This document shows positions 9,557-19,798 of a stretch of 64,000 nt of DNA, piece after piece. The DNA comes from Flectonema sp. DT1601 (taxonomy: Eukaryota; Euglenozoa; Diplonemea; Diplonemida; Diplonemidae). Below the pieces are notes generated by a model. It was not told where the DNA came from. It was given only the letters and a program-made list of their open reading frames with translations, and made no database searches. The stretch spans positions 953,501-1,017,500 of the forward strand of contig OZ025785.1 in assembly GCA_964019425.1 (NCBI GenBank). Direction: 5' to 3'. A program made the position numbers and the translations under genes. Position 1 is the stretch's first letter, and every line of letters starts with the position of its first letter.

Positions 9557-11327
9557 TTTTTTTTTTTTTTTTTTTTTCGGGAAGATAAAATGGAAACTAC
9601 TCTCTTTGTCCTTTTTCATTATACTGTTAATTAGTACAATCTTTCTACTGACTCTGATCGTTGTCTCGACATACAGTGACAGGGAAAACCCGCGAGCTGG
9701 GGACGACAGTCTTCTTTAGCATTTAAGCATTTTTCGACTTGAAAAGACATGACCCTTCAATTTAATGAGTTCTCATGTTTCTGGGTTTGGGATGGGGAAT
9801 GTGCACTTCTTCTCTTGATCCTTTGTTCTCATGGATCCCTTGTCTCTGTGCACAAAAGATAATTCGTCGTCTACCCAGCTTTACATTTGTCGCTGTACCA
9901 GTAAATAAAATGGGGCGAAAGAAGGGGGTGTGAGTCGTCCGTCCTTTGATCTCTGGGGCGTACGGACGTCAAGTTTTTTCGCTTGAAGGTTTTTCATCCT
10001 TTTCTTGGGTTGGGGGGCGGCCTTTGATTTTTATAATATGTGTGCGGCCTTTGGCTCCACTGGTCGGTGTTTCCTGGGGGGGGGGGGGGGGGGGGGGGTG
10101 AAAAGCATGTTTTGGTCCGAGTTTGCCTCGTTGACCGGGGTTTTTTTTTTTTGGGGGGGGTCTGGTTGCAGGTTGTGTCTCCTGCTTCGCGGGGGCTTTG
10201 GTCACGTTTCTAACCTCGCTCCCGCTCTTGTTCTCCCTCGTCCTCTACCATGTGTTTTGGGTTGGCTCTGGGGTCTTGGCTCTGTCTTTTCCTCGACTCT
10301 TGAGACCTCCTTCGTGGAGTCCCTAGCGCCTTCCCCCTTTCGACGAGAAGTCCAGGACCCTTCGCGTTGGATCCCCTTCTCTCTCCCTCATCTCTCCTTG
10401 GGTGCTTTTCTCACTCTGTGACGACGACCTTGTGACCAACTCTACTCCTGCCACACCTTGTCCGTCTCGCTCCGCCGGCTCCGGGCGTACGCCCGCGTCC
10501 GTGAACGAGGTCAGGGAGCCCGGGGGCCCGTGTGCGTACCCCATTGTGTCGGGTGTGTCTCCCTTACCTACCCGACGCAGTGTGGGTTTCCTGTTGTAAC
10601 TCCGCGGCGCCTGTTCCCTCGTGGTGCCCTCCACTGGCTCCGGTTCCTTCTGCTTGCGTCTCTTCCTCTTCGCTTTCCTGCTCGGGTCTGGGGAGAGAAC
10701 CTCTATCCTCTCCCTCTCTTCTCCCTTCCTGTACCTCCTCCTCGCCTGCCGTTCACCTGAGCTCGGGGTGGACTCTCCCATTTCCGCCTGCAACACCTGC
10801 GGACTTGGGTCCTCCTTTCCGGCCCCCTTTGCCCCCGTCTTTGCCTTCCAGCCTCTCGTGCGTCCCCTTCCCGTATTTGTCTTCGGCGACACACACTCCT
10901 CCCTCTCCTCCTCCATTCCCTTTCTGTACTTCGTCCTCCCTCTCGTGCTCGGTGTCGACACCGTGCCCGGCGATCTCTCTGCGTCTTCCCCGCTCCCGTC
11001 ACTACCCACTGCGCGTGGTCCCATCTTCGCCCCCAAACTGGATCTCTCGGCCATTGGTTTTGTTTCGCCTGAGTTCACCAGCTTTGAAAGGGGCTCCGAT
11101 CGGCCCTCCCGTCGTGTTTCCGCGTTCCCCCCTTCTGGGTGTAGTCCCAGCATCCAGGCCATCTGACCTGCGTTCCCCTCGGGCGCCGCTCCCTCTTCCC
11201 ATTCCTGTTCATCGACCGTCATGGTCATTTGGGAGTCTGACGATCCCTCCTCCTCTGTGTCCGACTCTGCCACCTGGACCACGTCCTCTGACGTCTCCTC
11301 GACGTACTGGACTACTGACCCTTCCGC
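9557..11327 (-). mobile_element. Element E: GC-rich, 5'-truncated retroelement with poly(A)
   Basis: On the minus strand this 1.75-kb unit ends in a 21-A tail (9557-9577). Its main open frame (from the 5' junction at 11327 to 10323) is rich in Arg, Glu, Gly, Pro and Ser, basic and disordered-looking, with motifs such as SDTEEEGSSDS and KAKRKRRKQKE. It has no ATG near its start and runs open into the junction, so the 5' end is missing. It resembles the low-complexity N-terminal part of a LINE ORF1 more than any enzyme. GC content is strikingly above the neighbours. Its 5' end abuts the poly(A) of an element C copy. Confidence 0.55.
10077..10098. repeat. Homopolymer G run
   Basis: About 22 consecutive G on the plus strand inside element E, with a second 8-G run near 10154. 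Such runs can form quadruplexes and are prone to length errors in sequencing, so frames crossing them are not to be trusted. Confidence 0.85.
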
Positions 11328-11727
11328 TTTTTTTTGAGGGAGGTGAGAGGCAAGTATGGCAGGAGAGCAAACCCTCGGAACCAGCGATCCTTATGTTACA
11401 TGAGTGTGCGCTAAAAAGATAAACTGCAACACAAGTTTTGGGCCGGTTTTCTAGGTCCTACCATATCTGTCGCCGAAGCGAAGAAAAGAAAAAGGAAAAA
11501 AAAAAACAATATTTGTGGTTGTGTTTGCGCTGATGGTTGCACTCCCACTTCCAGCGTGTTTTTTCTTTCTTCTTACATTTACATACAGTTTACATACAAC
11601 TCTGTCTTCCTTTTCACTCTTCTTTTTTTTTTTCCTTTTTCTTTTCACATGTTTGCTTCTTTACATTTTTTACAAGTTCACTTCTTTACATTTAATTTTT
11701 TCCGTTCATTCACTTTCCGTTTCATAG
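11328..11727 (-). mobile_element. Element C 3' UTR copy with A-tail
   Basis: The minus-strand sequence from ATGAAACGGAAAGTG (11727) to CACCTCCCTC and 8 A is nearly identical to 25339-25745, the 3' UTR and tail of element C. The ORF is absent, so this is a 5'-truncated copy. Fragments of the same 3' end recur at 34.2, 34.35 and 37.3 kb. Confidence 0.85.
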
Positions 11728-11793
11728 AAGTGAAAAGAACAAAAACAAAGAGTCTGGTAGCACAGACGAGTGTAACCAAAAAAAAAATAATAA

Positions 11794-11922
11794 TGACAGC
11801 GTCCATGGTGCAATGGCAGCACACGCAAATTGAAGTGGGGTCCGTTGCAGGGCCACCACTGTCTATATTGTGGATCTCGGTTCGATTCCGAGTGGATGCA
11901 TATTTTATACAAATACGTTCTA
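11794..11922 (+). mobile_element. tRNA-derived SINE, copy 2
   Basis: Same structure as the copy at 8318: acceptor stem 11799-11805 with 11893-11899, D-arm, expanded anticodon arm with changed sequence, T-arm, and the shared ATACGTTCTA 3' end. It follows an A-rich stretch. Confidence 0.75.
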
Positions 11923-11992
11923 TTCCTCCGTTTCGTGCACAAATAAAAAATCACAGTGTTATATTCTGTATAGTTGAAGATAAAGCCAATTC

Positions 11993-12185
11993 TTGTTTTG
12001 TTGTACCGACGTCGTCGGAGAAGAAACTATTCGGATTGAAAGCCCGATATTTCTTATGTTATGATTTGTTTTCCCCGTGCGACAGGATTTTGTCGGCGTT
12101 CAACGAAATATAAACTGATAAAGCTAAAGGAGGTTTACGTGTGCTGCCAACATTCTTTTTCGTTCTTACAATACTTGTTAAATGC
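11993..12185 (-). mobile_element. S2 short retroposon copy
   Basis: Read on the minus strand this repeat ends CTCCGACGACGTCGGTAC then CAACAAAA, a palindromic 3' hairpin with an A-rich tail. The 3' hundred bases match 43971-44063 (about 80 percent), and its 5' part (12107-12185) matches 41345-41420. It has no long frame, so it is a non-autonomous element. Confidence 0.6.
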
Positions 12186-12545
12186 AAAAAATAAAAATCT
12201 CCGAAGTGGGTCCCCTCAACTCGTTACAACCCGACAGTATTGAACCGTGGGCTGATTTACCGAACCTCTCAATATCGTGTGGCTACGGACACTCCAAAAC
12301 CGTCGATGTTGCAGCTGATAAACCTAAGTTTGATGAATACTGCAGGGAACTAAGACCCTCAGACTCCACGATATATACTGATGGTTCTCATGACCCTAAG
12401 AACTACAGCAGTGCAGCGGCCGTGCAGGTCTTACCGGCGGAGTGTACCAGGGCATCCAGACTTGTGGCCACCGAAAGTAGTTACAAATCTGAACAGATAG
12501 CTCTGAAACTAGTGGTAAATGAAGTTGGCAAGATAAACTCGCCGG
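12182..12545 (+). mobile_element. LINE-D fragment: first half of RNase H domain
   Basis: The plus-strand frame contains IYTDGSHDPKNYSSAAAV and SSYKSEQIALKLVVNE, the first two RNase H motifs, closest to those of LINE-A (YTDGS..., SSYRTEQIAVKLALEN). It ends at a SINE copy at the point where the other LINE-D piece (8437) begins within about ten codons. Confidence 0.7.
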
Positions 12546-12547
12546 GT

Positions 12548-12632
12548 GGTCCGTTGCAAGACCCATTACATTCACATTGCGGATCTCGGTTCGATTCCGA
12601 GTGGATGCACATTTTATACAAATACGTTCTAT
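12548..12632 (+). mobile_element. tRNA-derived SINE, copy 3, 5'-truncated
   Basis: Begins at TGGTCCGTTGC inside the expanded anticodon arm and continues through the T-arm to ATACGTTCT. The acceptor 5' strand and D-arm are missing. Confidence 0.7.
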
Positions 12633-12639
12633 CAACTTC

Positions 12640-13089
12640 AGAACAAATAACTATTGATTTAATGAAATCAGAGAGCCTGATTTTCGCGTGGGTGGGTTTC
12701 TACAGAGTGAGGTAAAGAAACGAGGCAAAACCCACTGCTCGGTGCACCCTCCTGTGTACAGATTCCTGTCCTCATGGTTTGGCTTGTTTAACTTTGAATT
12801 CGACCGGGGAGTCTAGATAACACGACTGCTAATGCAAGAAAGCCCTGCACAAGAAACTTGCTGTCTGTTGTTGCAGTCTCTTCTTTGAATGGTACGTGAC
12901 CTTGGACATTATCTCCTTTCAAGCCAGGATCAGGGACTGCAGAGCCTCATTTGACCTCAGCCACTGAAGCAGACTGCAATACGCGCAGTGTGAGTGTTTC
13001 ATCCCCAAGCTTGGTTCTCTTTGTGACTATAGTGAGACTTTCAAAAATGAAAGGAAAATCCTATCAGAACACATAATATCTCAAAAAAA
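12640..13089. other. Unclassified repeat-region DNA
   Basis: About 450 bp between the SINE and the R2 repeat. No open frame or recognised motif. Confidence 0.4.
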
Positions 13090-13404
13090 ATTCCGCTTCA
13101 ACTCTGTACTTGTACATTATTTCACGCCGCTCGAAACGGCCCTAATCAAAATGCGTGCAATTAAATCCGGTAAAAACTTCACGCTCTGATTTTCACAAGA
13201 TGATCGTTGTCATTCAGTGCAACCAAAAAGAATTTTTCTTCGCCTTGGCGACGGGTAATCGTGAGCCTGTAAAACCAGCTTAAGACTGCTGAAAAAGGAG
13301 AGAAAAAAATTGTTTTCACCGAACGAGTCTGGTAGGCAGGTGGCAGACTACTGGATGAGTCAAGAAGGCGAGTGATCTTTTGATGCCGTTGCCCAAGACA
13401 GACG
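13090..13404. repeat. R2 repeat, copy 1 (diverged)
   Basis: Shares blocks with 38605-38915 in the same order (CTGTACTTGTACATTATT, ATCCGGTAAAAA, GAACGAGTCTGGTAGG, GGATGAGTCAAGAAGGCGAG), with many small gaps. It lies just before the tRNA-Phe upstream flank at this locus, as copy 2 lies near the second tRNA-Phe gene. Confidence 0.7.
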
Positions 13405-13486
13405 GGAGTGCTATAATTTTTTTGAAGGAAAATAAAGTGGACAGACGGGAGGGGATGCATCTAAGTGAATATTTTTTCTCCTTTCA
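13405..13486 (+). repeat. Upstream flank of a tRNA-Phe gene, separated from it by the 13-kb array
   Basis: This matches 39885-39970 (GACAGACGGGAGGGGATGCA, AAGTGAATATTTTTTCTCC), which at the second locus runs straight into tRNA-Phe. Here it stops at CTTTCA (13481-13486), the array follows, and CTTTCA (26683-26688) resumes 2 bp before tRNA-Phe. The pair of CTTTCA is a 6-bp candidate target-site duplication for the array. Confidence 0.75.
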
Positions 13487-14254
13487 TTTTTTTTTTTTTT
13501 TTTTGATACTGGATATGTTGTGATACAGAGAAGGTTAATTCTCTGTTCACTCGATATCCTGTTTATGAGCGGGGTAAGTTGACCCCAAAAGGTTCGTTCA
13601 TAAATAGAGAGGAATACAATAGAGAAACAGAAGACTGAGCTAGTTTAGTCTAATGTGCAGCAAGAGTTACGTAAAAATAAAATTAATCAGCATAATAGTT
13701 ACAACAGCATGGTTTGACGGGTTACACGATTAACCCTTATTCTTTGAGTTGTTGACATGTTTATAATCCTCATGTGAGTACATCTAATTTACTTTACGTC
13801 TTCATCTAAATAAGTGTTCTCCACATCTTAAAACTGTCAGCCCTCCTTCCAGCAATCAGCTTTCCCTCTTGCTTAAGAAGTTTTTCGCATAATGGAAGTT
13901 AAGAAGAGCAAGATGAACAAAAGACTTAGTTAGATTTGTCTAATGTTAAGCAAGAGTTACGTAATAAATGTTATCAGCATAATTGTTATTATCAGCATAA
14001 TTAAACAGCAAAATGACAGGCTTCTCAATGAACCCTTCTTGTTCTCAAGGAGTAGGATGATCTCTTCTGTTCATTTAACTTACTGCAGTATCCTCATCAT
14101 TTTCGTAACTACATAATCTTCATCTTTTAAATGACATCAGAATCACCTTCTTCATACATCAGAATCCTCTTCATCATCTGTTCCCCTGTCTGCTTTCCTT
14201 CGGCACCACAAGGCATCTACCTTCACAAAAGAGTGGGGCAAAAGCATCGTTTCT

Positions 14255-17200
14255 TTATTCTCTTATGAGCCTCACCCTTTGGATAAGCCCTTTTCCCACT
14301 TCACATATATATTTCAACAGTATTTTCATACCATCGAATTCATTCACGTGTCCTTCTAACTCTTGTTCCGATAGTATAAGAGATTCGAAGTTTGTTTTTC
14401 TTTCCTTATAGAATGCAGGGCATTCACATACAAAGTGTTGTACTGTGTCTTCGACTTCACAGCATTGACACAATCCATTTCTATATCTATTATCAGTTTG
14501 CTTTGTGGTAAAGCATGCCTTTCCCATCCTTATTTGAGAGATCAATATTTCCATTTCCCTATTGAATTTCGGAGGAAATGATTCTTTCTTTCCTATTTTA
14601 ACTTTTGTATGTAAGAATTTCATTTTCGTCGTTACAGTTTTGTAATCAACTTTGACTTTGTCTTGTTCCATATGTACTGCTTCAGCAGCAAGAGCATCTG
14701 CCCTTTCATTCCCTTCGATTCCACAATGTGAGAAAATATGAGATATATTAACTTTCAAACCCTGTTCACACAGTATTCCCAGGATAATCCAGCATTTAAG
14801 ACCTAGCTCAGTCCGTTGGTAGCAATGACCTCTTTTTAGTTCAGATAAGGCACTCTGTGAGTCTGAGAGAACTAGAATTGCCTTGTCTTCCAACTCCCTA
14901 TTTGGTTTTTTCTTTATTACTTTCAGTAAAGTATTGAGAGCGTGGTATATTGCAAATAACTCCGATCTAAAAGAAGAGCATATTTTTCCTGCCGGGAATT
15001 TACCTTCCAGGAATTTCTCTTCAAAATTTATTACAAATGATGCACCTCCAACTCCTTCACTTACAGAGCCGTCAGTATATATTGTCGCAAGTATGTTGTT
15101 TTCATATTTTTCTTCTAATTTTCTGATAAGTTCTTTACAGATATCTTGATTTCTATTCGTGTTTTCGCATTTTCTCGCACCAATATTTTCGTTAATTTCT
15201 ATTTTATCAAAATCCTTCCAAGGAGGAAAGTAAGTTGGAGGATAAAGTTCTACTGGTAGGTCTGTGAGACCAATATCACTATACGTTTTGATTGCAAAAC
15301 ACAATGTTTGCATATGTTTATATTTTATTTTTCGTTTTTCCATCAATCTTTTGGTACAAGGAGAGGCACGCAGTCGTTCGATCTTTGCAGCCCATCTTGC
15401 TGTTTCAACAAGATAGTAGCTGTTCAGATCCGCTACGCAGGATTCTTCCAAGACCTTCTCAAATTTTGTTCCGTAGTCAGCACCAGTTATGATTTGAGCT
15501 GCTTTCATATGAAGAGTATTCAGTTTTCGCATTAGTTTTCTGTTTCGTACAATGGTGCTGTACAAACTCTCGATAGCATAGGTAAATACAGGTATGATGT
15601 ATATTAAGTAGACTAGTCTGATTATATTTTTAGTACAACCCCATCTTTTATCAGCCAGCATTTTTAGGAAGCGAAGTTTCTTGTTCACACTTTTACATAT
15701 TTGAGATACATGATCAGAAAACGATAGATCATTATCAATCTGGACACCTAAGAACCTCTCAGAATCAGTTTCTGTTAGGCACGTCTTATCTTTAAATTTA
15801 ATTTTATATTGGCATTTCTTTTTCCGTGAGGTACTCGAGTCAACAATCATTATTTTTGTTTTATCTCTCGCCAACTCAAGATTAATGTTGTTTAAGTGTT
15901 CTTCCGCTTTCGTAAATACAGTTTGAACTCTTTTTGACAGCCTACCAGCACAATTTTCGTCAGATACTACAAATGCAATATCATCTGCATAGAGTGACAT
16001 GTTTGCTTTGTTCTCTATAATTTCGGTTATTTCATCAATGTAGAGTACAAATAATATACTCGCAAGGACAGTTCCCTGCGGGACTCCATTTGTGAGCTTA
16101 ATGTACTTGCTTACTCTGCTGTTAATTATAGTCGCAGCTGTCCTTTTGTGCAGAAAGCTTTCGACCCACCTAATATAGTTTTCAGGTATCGACATCTTTC
16201 TCATTCTTTCTTGTAACTTGTGGTGGTTGACAGAATCAAAAGCTTTCTTTATATCCATAAAGACAACCGCCGAAGTTTTCCCTCTTATTCTATTCTCTTT
16301 GAGTATATCGATTAGGTACAGAATCTGTTCCCTACACGATCTCGTTTTACGATAAGCAGCTTGATTATGACTCAGGTTTTTAACACCATTGTTATGTTTT
16401 TCTAAGTGATATACAAGTCTGTTCTTTATTAATTTTTCGATAAGTTTAGCGATCGCAGGGGTGAGCGCTATCATCCTGTAAGATGCTGGATTGTGGGGGT
16501 CTTTTCCGGGTTTTGCAATCGGTACCCAATAAGTCTGTTTCCAGTCATTAGGTACTACCATGTTCAACCAAGAGTTATTTAGGATATCAACTAATGTTTT
16601 TTGCATTTTGGGTTTTAGATTTTGCAACAGGATCGCATTCATTCCGTCAGGTGAAGATTTGGTACTATGTAGTTTTCCCAATTGTGTCATCACCTCAGAA
16701 AAAGTGAACGGAACTATGTCATCTTTAATATTCATGTTGAAGTTATGTCTGTACTTTTCATTTATATCTTTCCCTACTATAGTTGAGAAGAAATCAGTAA
16801 AGAAATCAGCTTTTTCCTTATCGTCGATTATTTTTTCCATATTTGGGTCGTGTATAAATGGTATTTCTACCCTTTCACACCGCCCGTCAAGTTTTCTCAC
16901 ATCATCCATGTACTTTAAAATGCCATCTTTGTTCGGAGATCCATCATCCGTAACACATTCTTTCACTCTTTTTTCAATTTGTTGTTCCCTACATTCTTTT
17001 ACTTTTTCACATATTTCTTCATTCAATTTCTTTAGTAGTGCCATATTTTCATCATTCAGGTCGCTGTCATCTGTAATTTCTTTTTGTTTAGCTTCAAATT
17101 GACGAAGCTGTTTCATTAGTTCGGAGTTCCACCACTTCTTCGCTTTTCGCCTACGCACATAGATTCTAGGTACGTGTTTACTTTTTGCTTTTAATATTTC

Positions 17201-18118
17201 ATTCTTAAAGATTTTTGCTTTCTTTTCATTGATCTTAATATTTTGGATTCTCTCAGAGACTAATTCAAGGTCATCACTGAAGTTTGTCCAATCAGCTTCG
17301 GCCCAGTTGAAACCACATTTTTTCACTTTTTGGTAGTCAACATTTTTGCACGAGTTTTGTATTACAATCATCATTGGTGAGTGATCAGAGTTAACTGTTC
17401 CAAGGGTAGACCAGGATTTTATTCTCATATTTGTATTCGTTAGGGTTATGTCCGGAGAGGTCCTTGATTCCAACCTTGTTGGAATTGATGGCTCATTCCA
17501 ACACACAAGATTGTTTTCACTAATCCACTCAGATACGATTTCTCCGTTGATGTCGTCAATGGAATTCTCTTCCCACATATGGTTATGTGTATTAAAGTCT
17601 CCCATTATGACAACATCATTTTTCATATTATTTTTCAAGTCAATGCAATCTAGGCTAAGATTCGGGCACCTAGTATCTTTATATTGCAGGGGTGGACGAT
17701 ATATGTTATAGACAATTAGAGGTTCATCACATTGTATTTCAACAGCTGATATTTCAAGTGAGTCACAATCACTTTGTGTGATCGCGATTTCTTTAAATTT
17801 ATATTTATTATGAACATAGGTTAGTAGACCTCCTCCTCTTATAGGTTTACCTACTTGTGTTGGAAGTGTCCTATCTTTCCTATATGAGTTATAATCTTCA
17901 ATTACGGGTGTTTTCTTATTTTTCGTTAAAAATGTCTCTTGTATTAATAGCACGTCAGGTTCATAGTTAATAACAAGGAGACGTAGAAGTTCAATTGATG
18001 TTGTCATCGACCTCGTGTTTACTGATATTATTTTAAGGTCTGTATAGTTTCTTTCATTATTTGGTTCCGGGTTGGGATGGACATTACCACGTTGAACCAG
18101 CAAGTTGTCATTAATCAC
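14255..18118 (-). CDS. LINE-B ORF2: endonuclease-reverse transcriptase-RNase H
   Basis: A 1287-codon open frame, which is actually in frame with ORF1 and extends to the UGA at 18191 with no ATG in between; its first codon here is GTG, so it was not chosen as a real start. Endonuclease motifs: LIQETFLT near residue 62, GDFNTHNHMW near 178, SDHSPM near 245. Reverse transcriptase: FMDIKKAFDSVNHHKL, NGVPQGTVLA and the catalytic YADDIAF. RNase H: IYTDGS, SSFRSELFAIYHAL, LVLSDSQSAL, FSHCGIEGNERADALAAEA. A C-terminal CQCC...HFVCECPAF knuckle completes it. It nicks target DNA and copies its own RNA by target-primed reverse transcription in the nucleus. All catalytic residues I look for are present. 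Confidence 0.93.
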   Translation of the reverse strand: MINDNLLVQRGNVHPNPEPNNERNYTDLKIISVNTRSMTTSIELLRLLVINYEPDVLLIQETFLTKNKKTPVIEDYNSYRKDRTLPTQVGKPIRGGGLLTYVHNKYKFKEIAITQSDCDSLEISAVEIQCDEPLIVYNIYRPPLQYKDTRCPNLSLDCIDLKNNMKNDVVIMGDFNTHNHMWEENSIDDINGEIVSEWISENNLVCWNEPSIPTRLESRTSPDITLTNTNMRIKSWSTLGTVNSDHSPMMIVIQNSCKNVDYQKVKKCGFNWAEADWTNFSDDLELVSERIQNIKINEKKAKIFKNEILKAKSKHVPRIYVRRRKAKKWWNSELMKQLRQFEAKQKEITDDSDLNDENMALLKKLNEEICEKVKECREQQIEKRVKECVTDDGSPNKDGILKYMDDVRKLDGRCERVEIPFIHDPNMEKIIDDKEKADFFTDFFSTIVGKDINEKYRHNFNMNIKDDIVPFTFSEVMTQLGKLHSTKSSPDGMNAILLQNLKPKMQKTLVDILNNSWLNMVVPNDWKQTYWVPIAKPGKDPHNPASYRMIALTPAIAKLIEKLIKNRLVYHLEKHNNGVKNLSHNQAAYRKTRSCREQILYLIDILKENRIRGKTSAVVFMDIKKAFDSVNHHKLQERMRKMSIPENYIRWVESFLHKRTAATIINSRVSKYIKLTNGVPQGTVLASILFVLYIDEITEIIENKANMSLYADDIAFVVSDENCAGRLSKRVQTVFTKAEEHLNNINLELARDKTKIMIVDSSTSRKKKCQYKIKFKDKTCLTETDSERFLGVQIDNDLSFSDHVSQICKSVNKKLRFLKMLADKRWGCTKNIIRLVYLIYIIPVFTYAIESLYSTIVRNRKLMRKLNTLHMKAAQIITGADYGTKFEKVLEESCVADLNSYYLVETARWAAKIERLRASPCTKRLMEKRKIKYKHMQTLCFAIKTYSDIGLTDLPVELYPPTYFPPWKDFDKIEINENIGARKCENTNRNQDICKELIRKLEEKYENNILATIYTDGSVSEGVGGASFVINFEEKFLEGKFPAGKICSSFRSELFAIYHALNTLLKVIKKKPNRELEDKAILVLSDSQSALSELKRGHCYQRTELGLKCWIILGILCEQGLKVNISHIFSHCGIEGNERADALAAEAVHMEQDKVKVDYKTVTTKMKFLHTKVKIGKKESFPPKFNREMEILISQIRMGKACFTTKQTDNRYRNGLCQCCEVEDTVQHFVCECPAFYKERKTNFESLILSEQELEGHVNEFDGMKILLKYICEVGKGLIQRVRLIRE

Positions 18119-18190
18119 ATTTATGCTTTTCTCAACGTTGGTGTCTATTGGAGGGGACGGGTTGTTGTTTTTATGAGTATGGTCTGCATG

Positions 18191-19241
18191 TCAATCATAT
18201 TCACCGTTTGACATGTCCACATCAGATCCACTGATCTCTGTCTGCCCTAATCCTGGCATTAGTATTTCTAGTTTTGTTTCAATTTGCATGAAACGTTTTT
18301 GGATTGCCTCAAAGTTTTTGTTTTGATTTGCAACATTATTTTCTATTTTCGCAACACGAACGTTGCTTATTTCGACATTTTTTTCAATGTTCTCTATTTT
18401 ATTGAAATACGTCTCATTCATCGACAATAATTTGTCAAGTTTACTCTCCATACCACTTTGTTGCACTTTTTCTTGTTTGTCTGATTCAGGCTTTGCCTGT
18501 GGTGCACCTTCAGCTGTATGGGTTATCAGCTTTGGTTTCGGCCTTTCGGTTCGGGTGCAAGCAAGCTTCACCCCATGGTCTGGCCATTCCAACACCATTC
18601 TATTCTCACCTCCCAGAAAGTCATCCTCTATTTTGAGGACCCACTTGCCATCAATTACTTTGATCGGCTTCACCACAATATCTTTTGTTGCGAAGTTCGC
18701 AATTATCTTGTCCACTGGGACTCCCTTGGGAATACCCTCTACCGAGAAGTATCCTAGGGACTTCACCCCAATACTTTTTCGTACCTGTTCCCTACAGGCG
18801 TTCTCTACCCGTACTCCATAATTTCCCCTACACAGGGCTATTCCATAAGTGCTCTTTACACTTTCCTGCGCTAATATGGACGTTTTTAGGTCCATTCTCC
18901 CCAGCCAGATCACACTTAAGATCTGGTTCATGGGGTGGTCTTTCCTTAGTCTGAAAAACAGCCCTCCTCTTCCGGAGGCACTTAAAAATAGTCTTAGATT
19001 TGGTTCTTCTATCTTGAGAAGAATCGAGAAGGTTTTAAATTCAGGAAGTTTATCGTTGATTTTTTGTGTACTTATGTCGGGACGATAGAGCCCTAATATT
19101 TTTTCACTGTAATTTATAGATGTTAAAATTCTTTGAAACGATGCTTTTACATCACAATTTTGTGTGTCGAAATCAGATACGCCTTTATATTCAGCTTCAG
19201 TTAAAGCCCTCACGGTGGTTTCAGCAATAACAACGATTCCA
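18191..19241 (-). CDS. LINE-B ORF1 (3' exon-like remainder after LINE-A insertion)
   Basis: The frame is open from the LINE-A junction to UGA at 18191. Taking the 7-bp duplication into account, codons at 25307-25285 (MADWKVSD) continue exactly in frame at 19241, giving about 357 residues in the uninterrupted element. The C-terminal third is a heptad-like coiled coil (ESKLDKLLSMNE, then IENIEKNVEISN and IETKLEIL), typical of RNA-binding trimeric ORF1 proteins. The middle has no zinc finger that I can see. Next comes ORF2 in the same frame after a single UGA. The GTG at 19213 is not a plausible start. Confidence 0.85.
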
Positions 19242-19248
19242 TCAGATA
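19242..19248. repeat. Target-site duplication of LINE-A, 3' side
   Basis: TCAGATA, directly after the A-tail of LINE-A. The partner is at 25285-25291. Confidence 0.9.
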
Positions 19249-19266
19249 TTTTTTTTTTTTTTTTTT

Positions 19267-19300
19267 GAGTGCATCACGACCCGTGAGTCTGTGATGCTGA
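19267..19300 (-). promoter_or_regulatory. 3'-terminal hairpin of LINE-A
   Basis: Minus-strand RNA would fold GCATCAC...GTGATGC (7 bp) with an inner GAC/GTC (3 bp), followed by ACTC and the A-tail. A LINE-A-like 3' end at 39777-39810 has a different sequence but an equivalent stem (AGCAGGT with ACCTGCT). Such end structures are used by many LINE reverse transcriptases for template recognition; that role is inferred here. Confidence 0.7.
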
Positions 19301-19516
19301 TTGCGCTGTTAGGCGCGGTTGTTCTTTTTCTTTCTTTCTTTCTTACTTTCTTTGTTTTGGGGGTTGGGTGGGAATCCCGTAGGCTTCGTATCTCCTTTCT
19401 TTGTTTTGATAACTTAAAACTAATACTACAGAATAAATTGTCCACTTGGACGACTTCAGATGTGTTGCAATGATGCCTTCAATGTTGATATTCGAAATGT
19501 CGATGTTTTAATAATA

Positions 19517-19798
19517 CTACCGTCCTAATAGTTGTGCCAGTCTGTCTAAGGTTGTGACAAAACCAGTCATCTGCTGTTGATTCGCAGGTAAGTAGCAGTC
19601 CTCCAGTTGGCATGCTTCCTCTCCCTTGTCATTCATCATGTGACTGATGTATTTTTCTCTCAAGGTTTCTATACACCAATGTTCGCATATAAATAATACA
19701 TGATGCGCTGTCGCCTTTCCAAGTTTACAGAAAAAGCACAGCTCGTTCAGTCCTTTGATTATCAGAGATCTGCAATGTCCCACTCTAAAGCGTGACAT
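19517..19798 (-). CDS. LINE-A ORF2 C-terminal zinc-knuckle segment, in a shifted frame
   Basis: The frame encodes MSRFRVGHCRS then ELCFFCKLGKATAHHVLFICEH, the usual C-terminal C-C-H-C region of LINE ORF2 proteins, so it belongs to ORF2. Reading in the same frame upstream gives PYIEVLTRPEEVL before it, and the shift to the main frame lies near 19850. The element copy at 37.8-38.1 kb has the identical bases across this point, so the shift was present in their common source or is part of the element's normal expression. Confidence 0.8.
   Translation of the reverse strand: MSRFRVGHCRSLIIKGLNELCFFCKLGKATAHHVLFICEHWCIETLREKYISHMMNDKGEEACQLEDCYLPANQQQMTGFVTTLDRLAQLLGR

Noticed and set aside
10532-11422. 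Plus-strand frame of 296 codons, Pro/Ser-rich
   Set aside because: Antisense shadow of the GC-rich element E; its composition follows from the other strand's Gly/Arg/Glu codons.
16560-17102. Long plus-strand frame of 180 codons
   Set aside because: It is the antisense of LINE-B ORF2; the minus strand carries clear polymerase motifs.
18118-18120. GTG or ATG at the start of LINE-B ORF2 as a real initiation codon
   Set aside because: The ATG at 18120 is followed at once by a stop in its own frame, and GTG is not a likely start in a eukaryote; the open frame reaches back to the ORF1 UGA.
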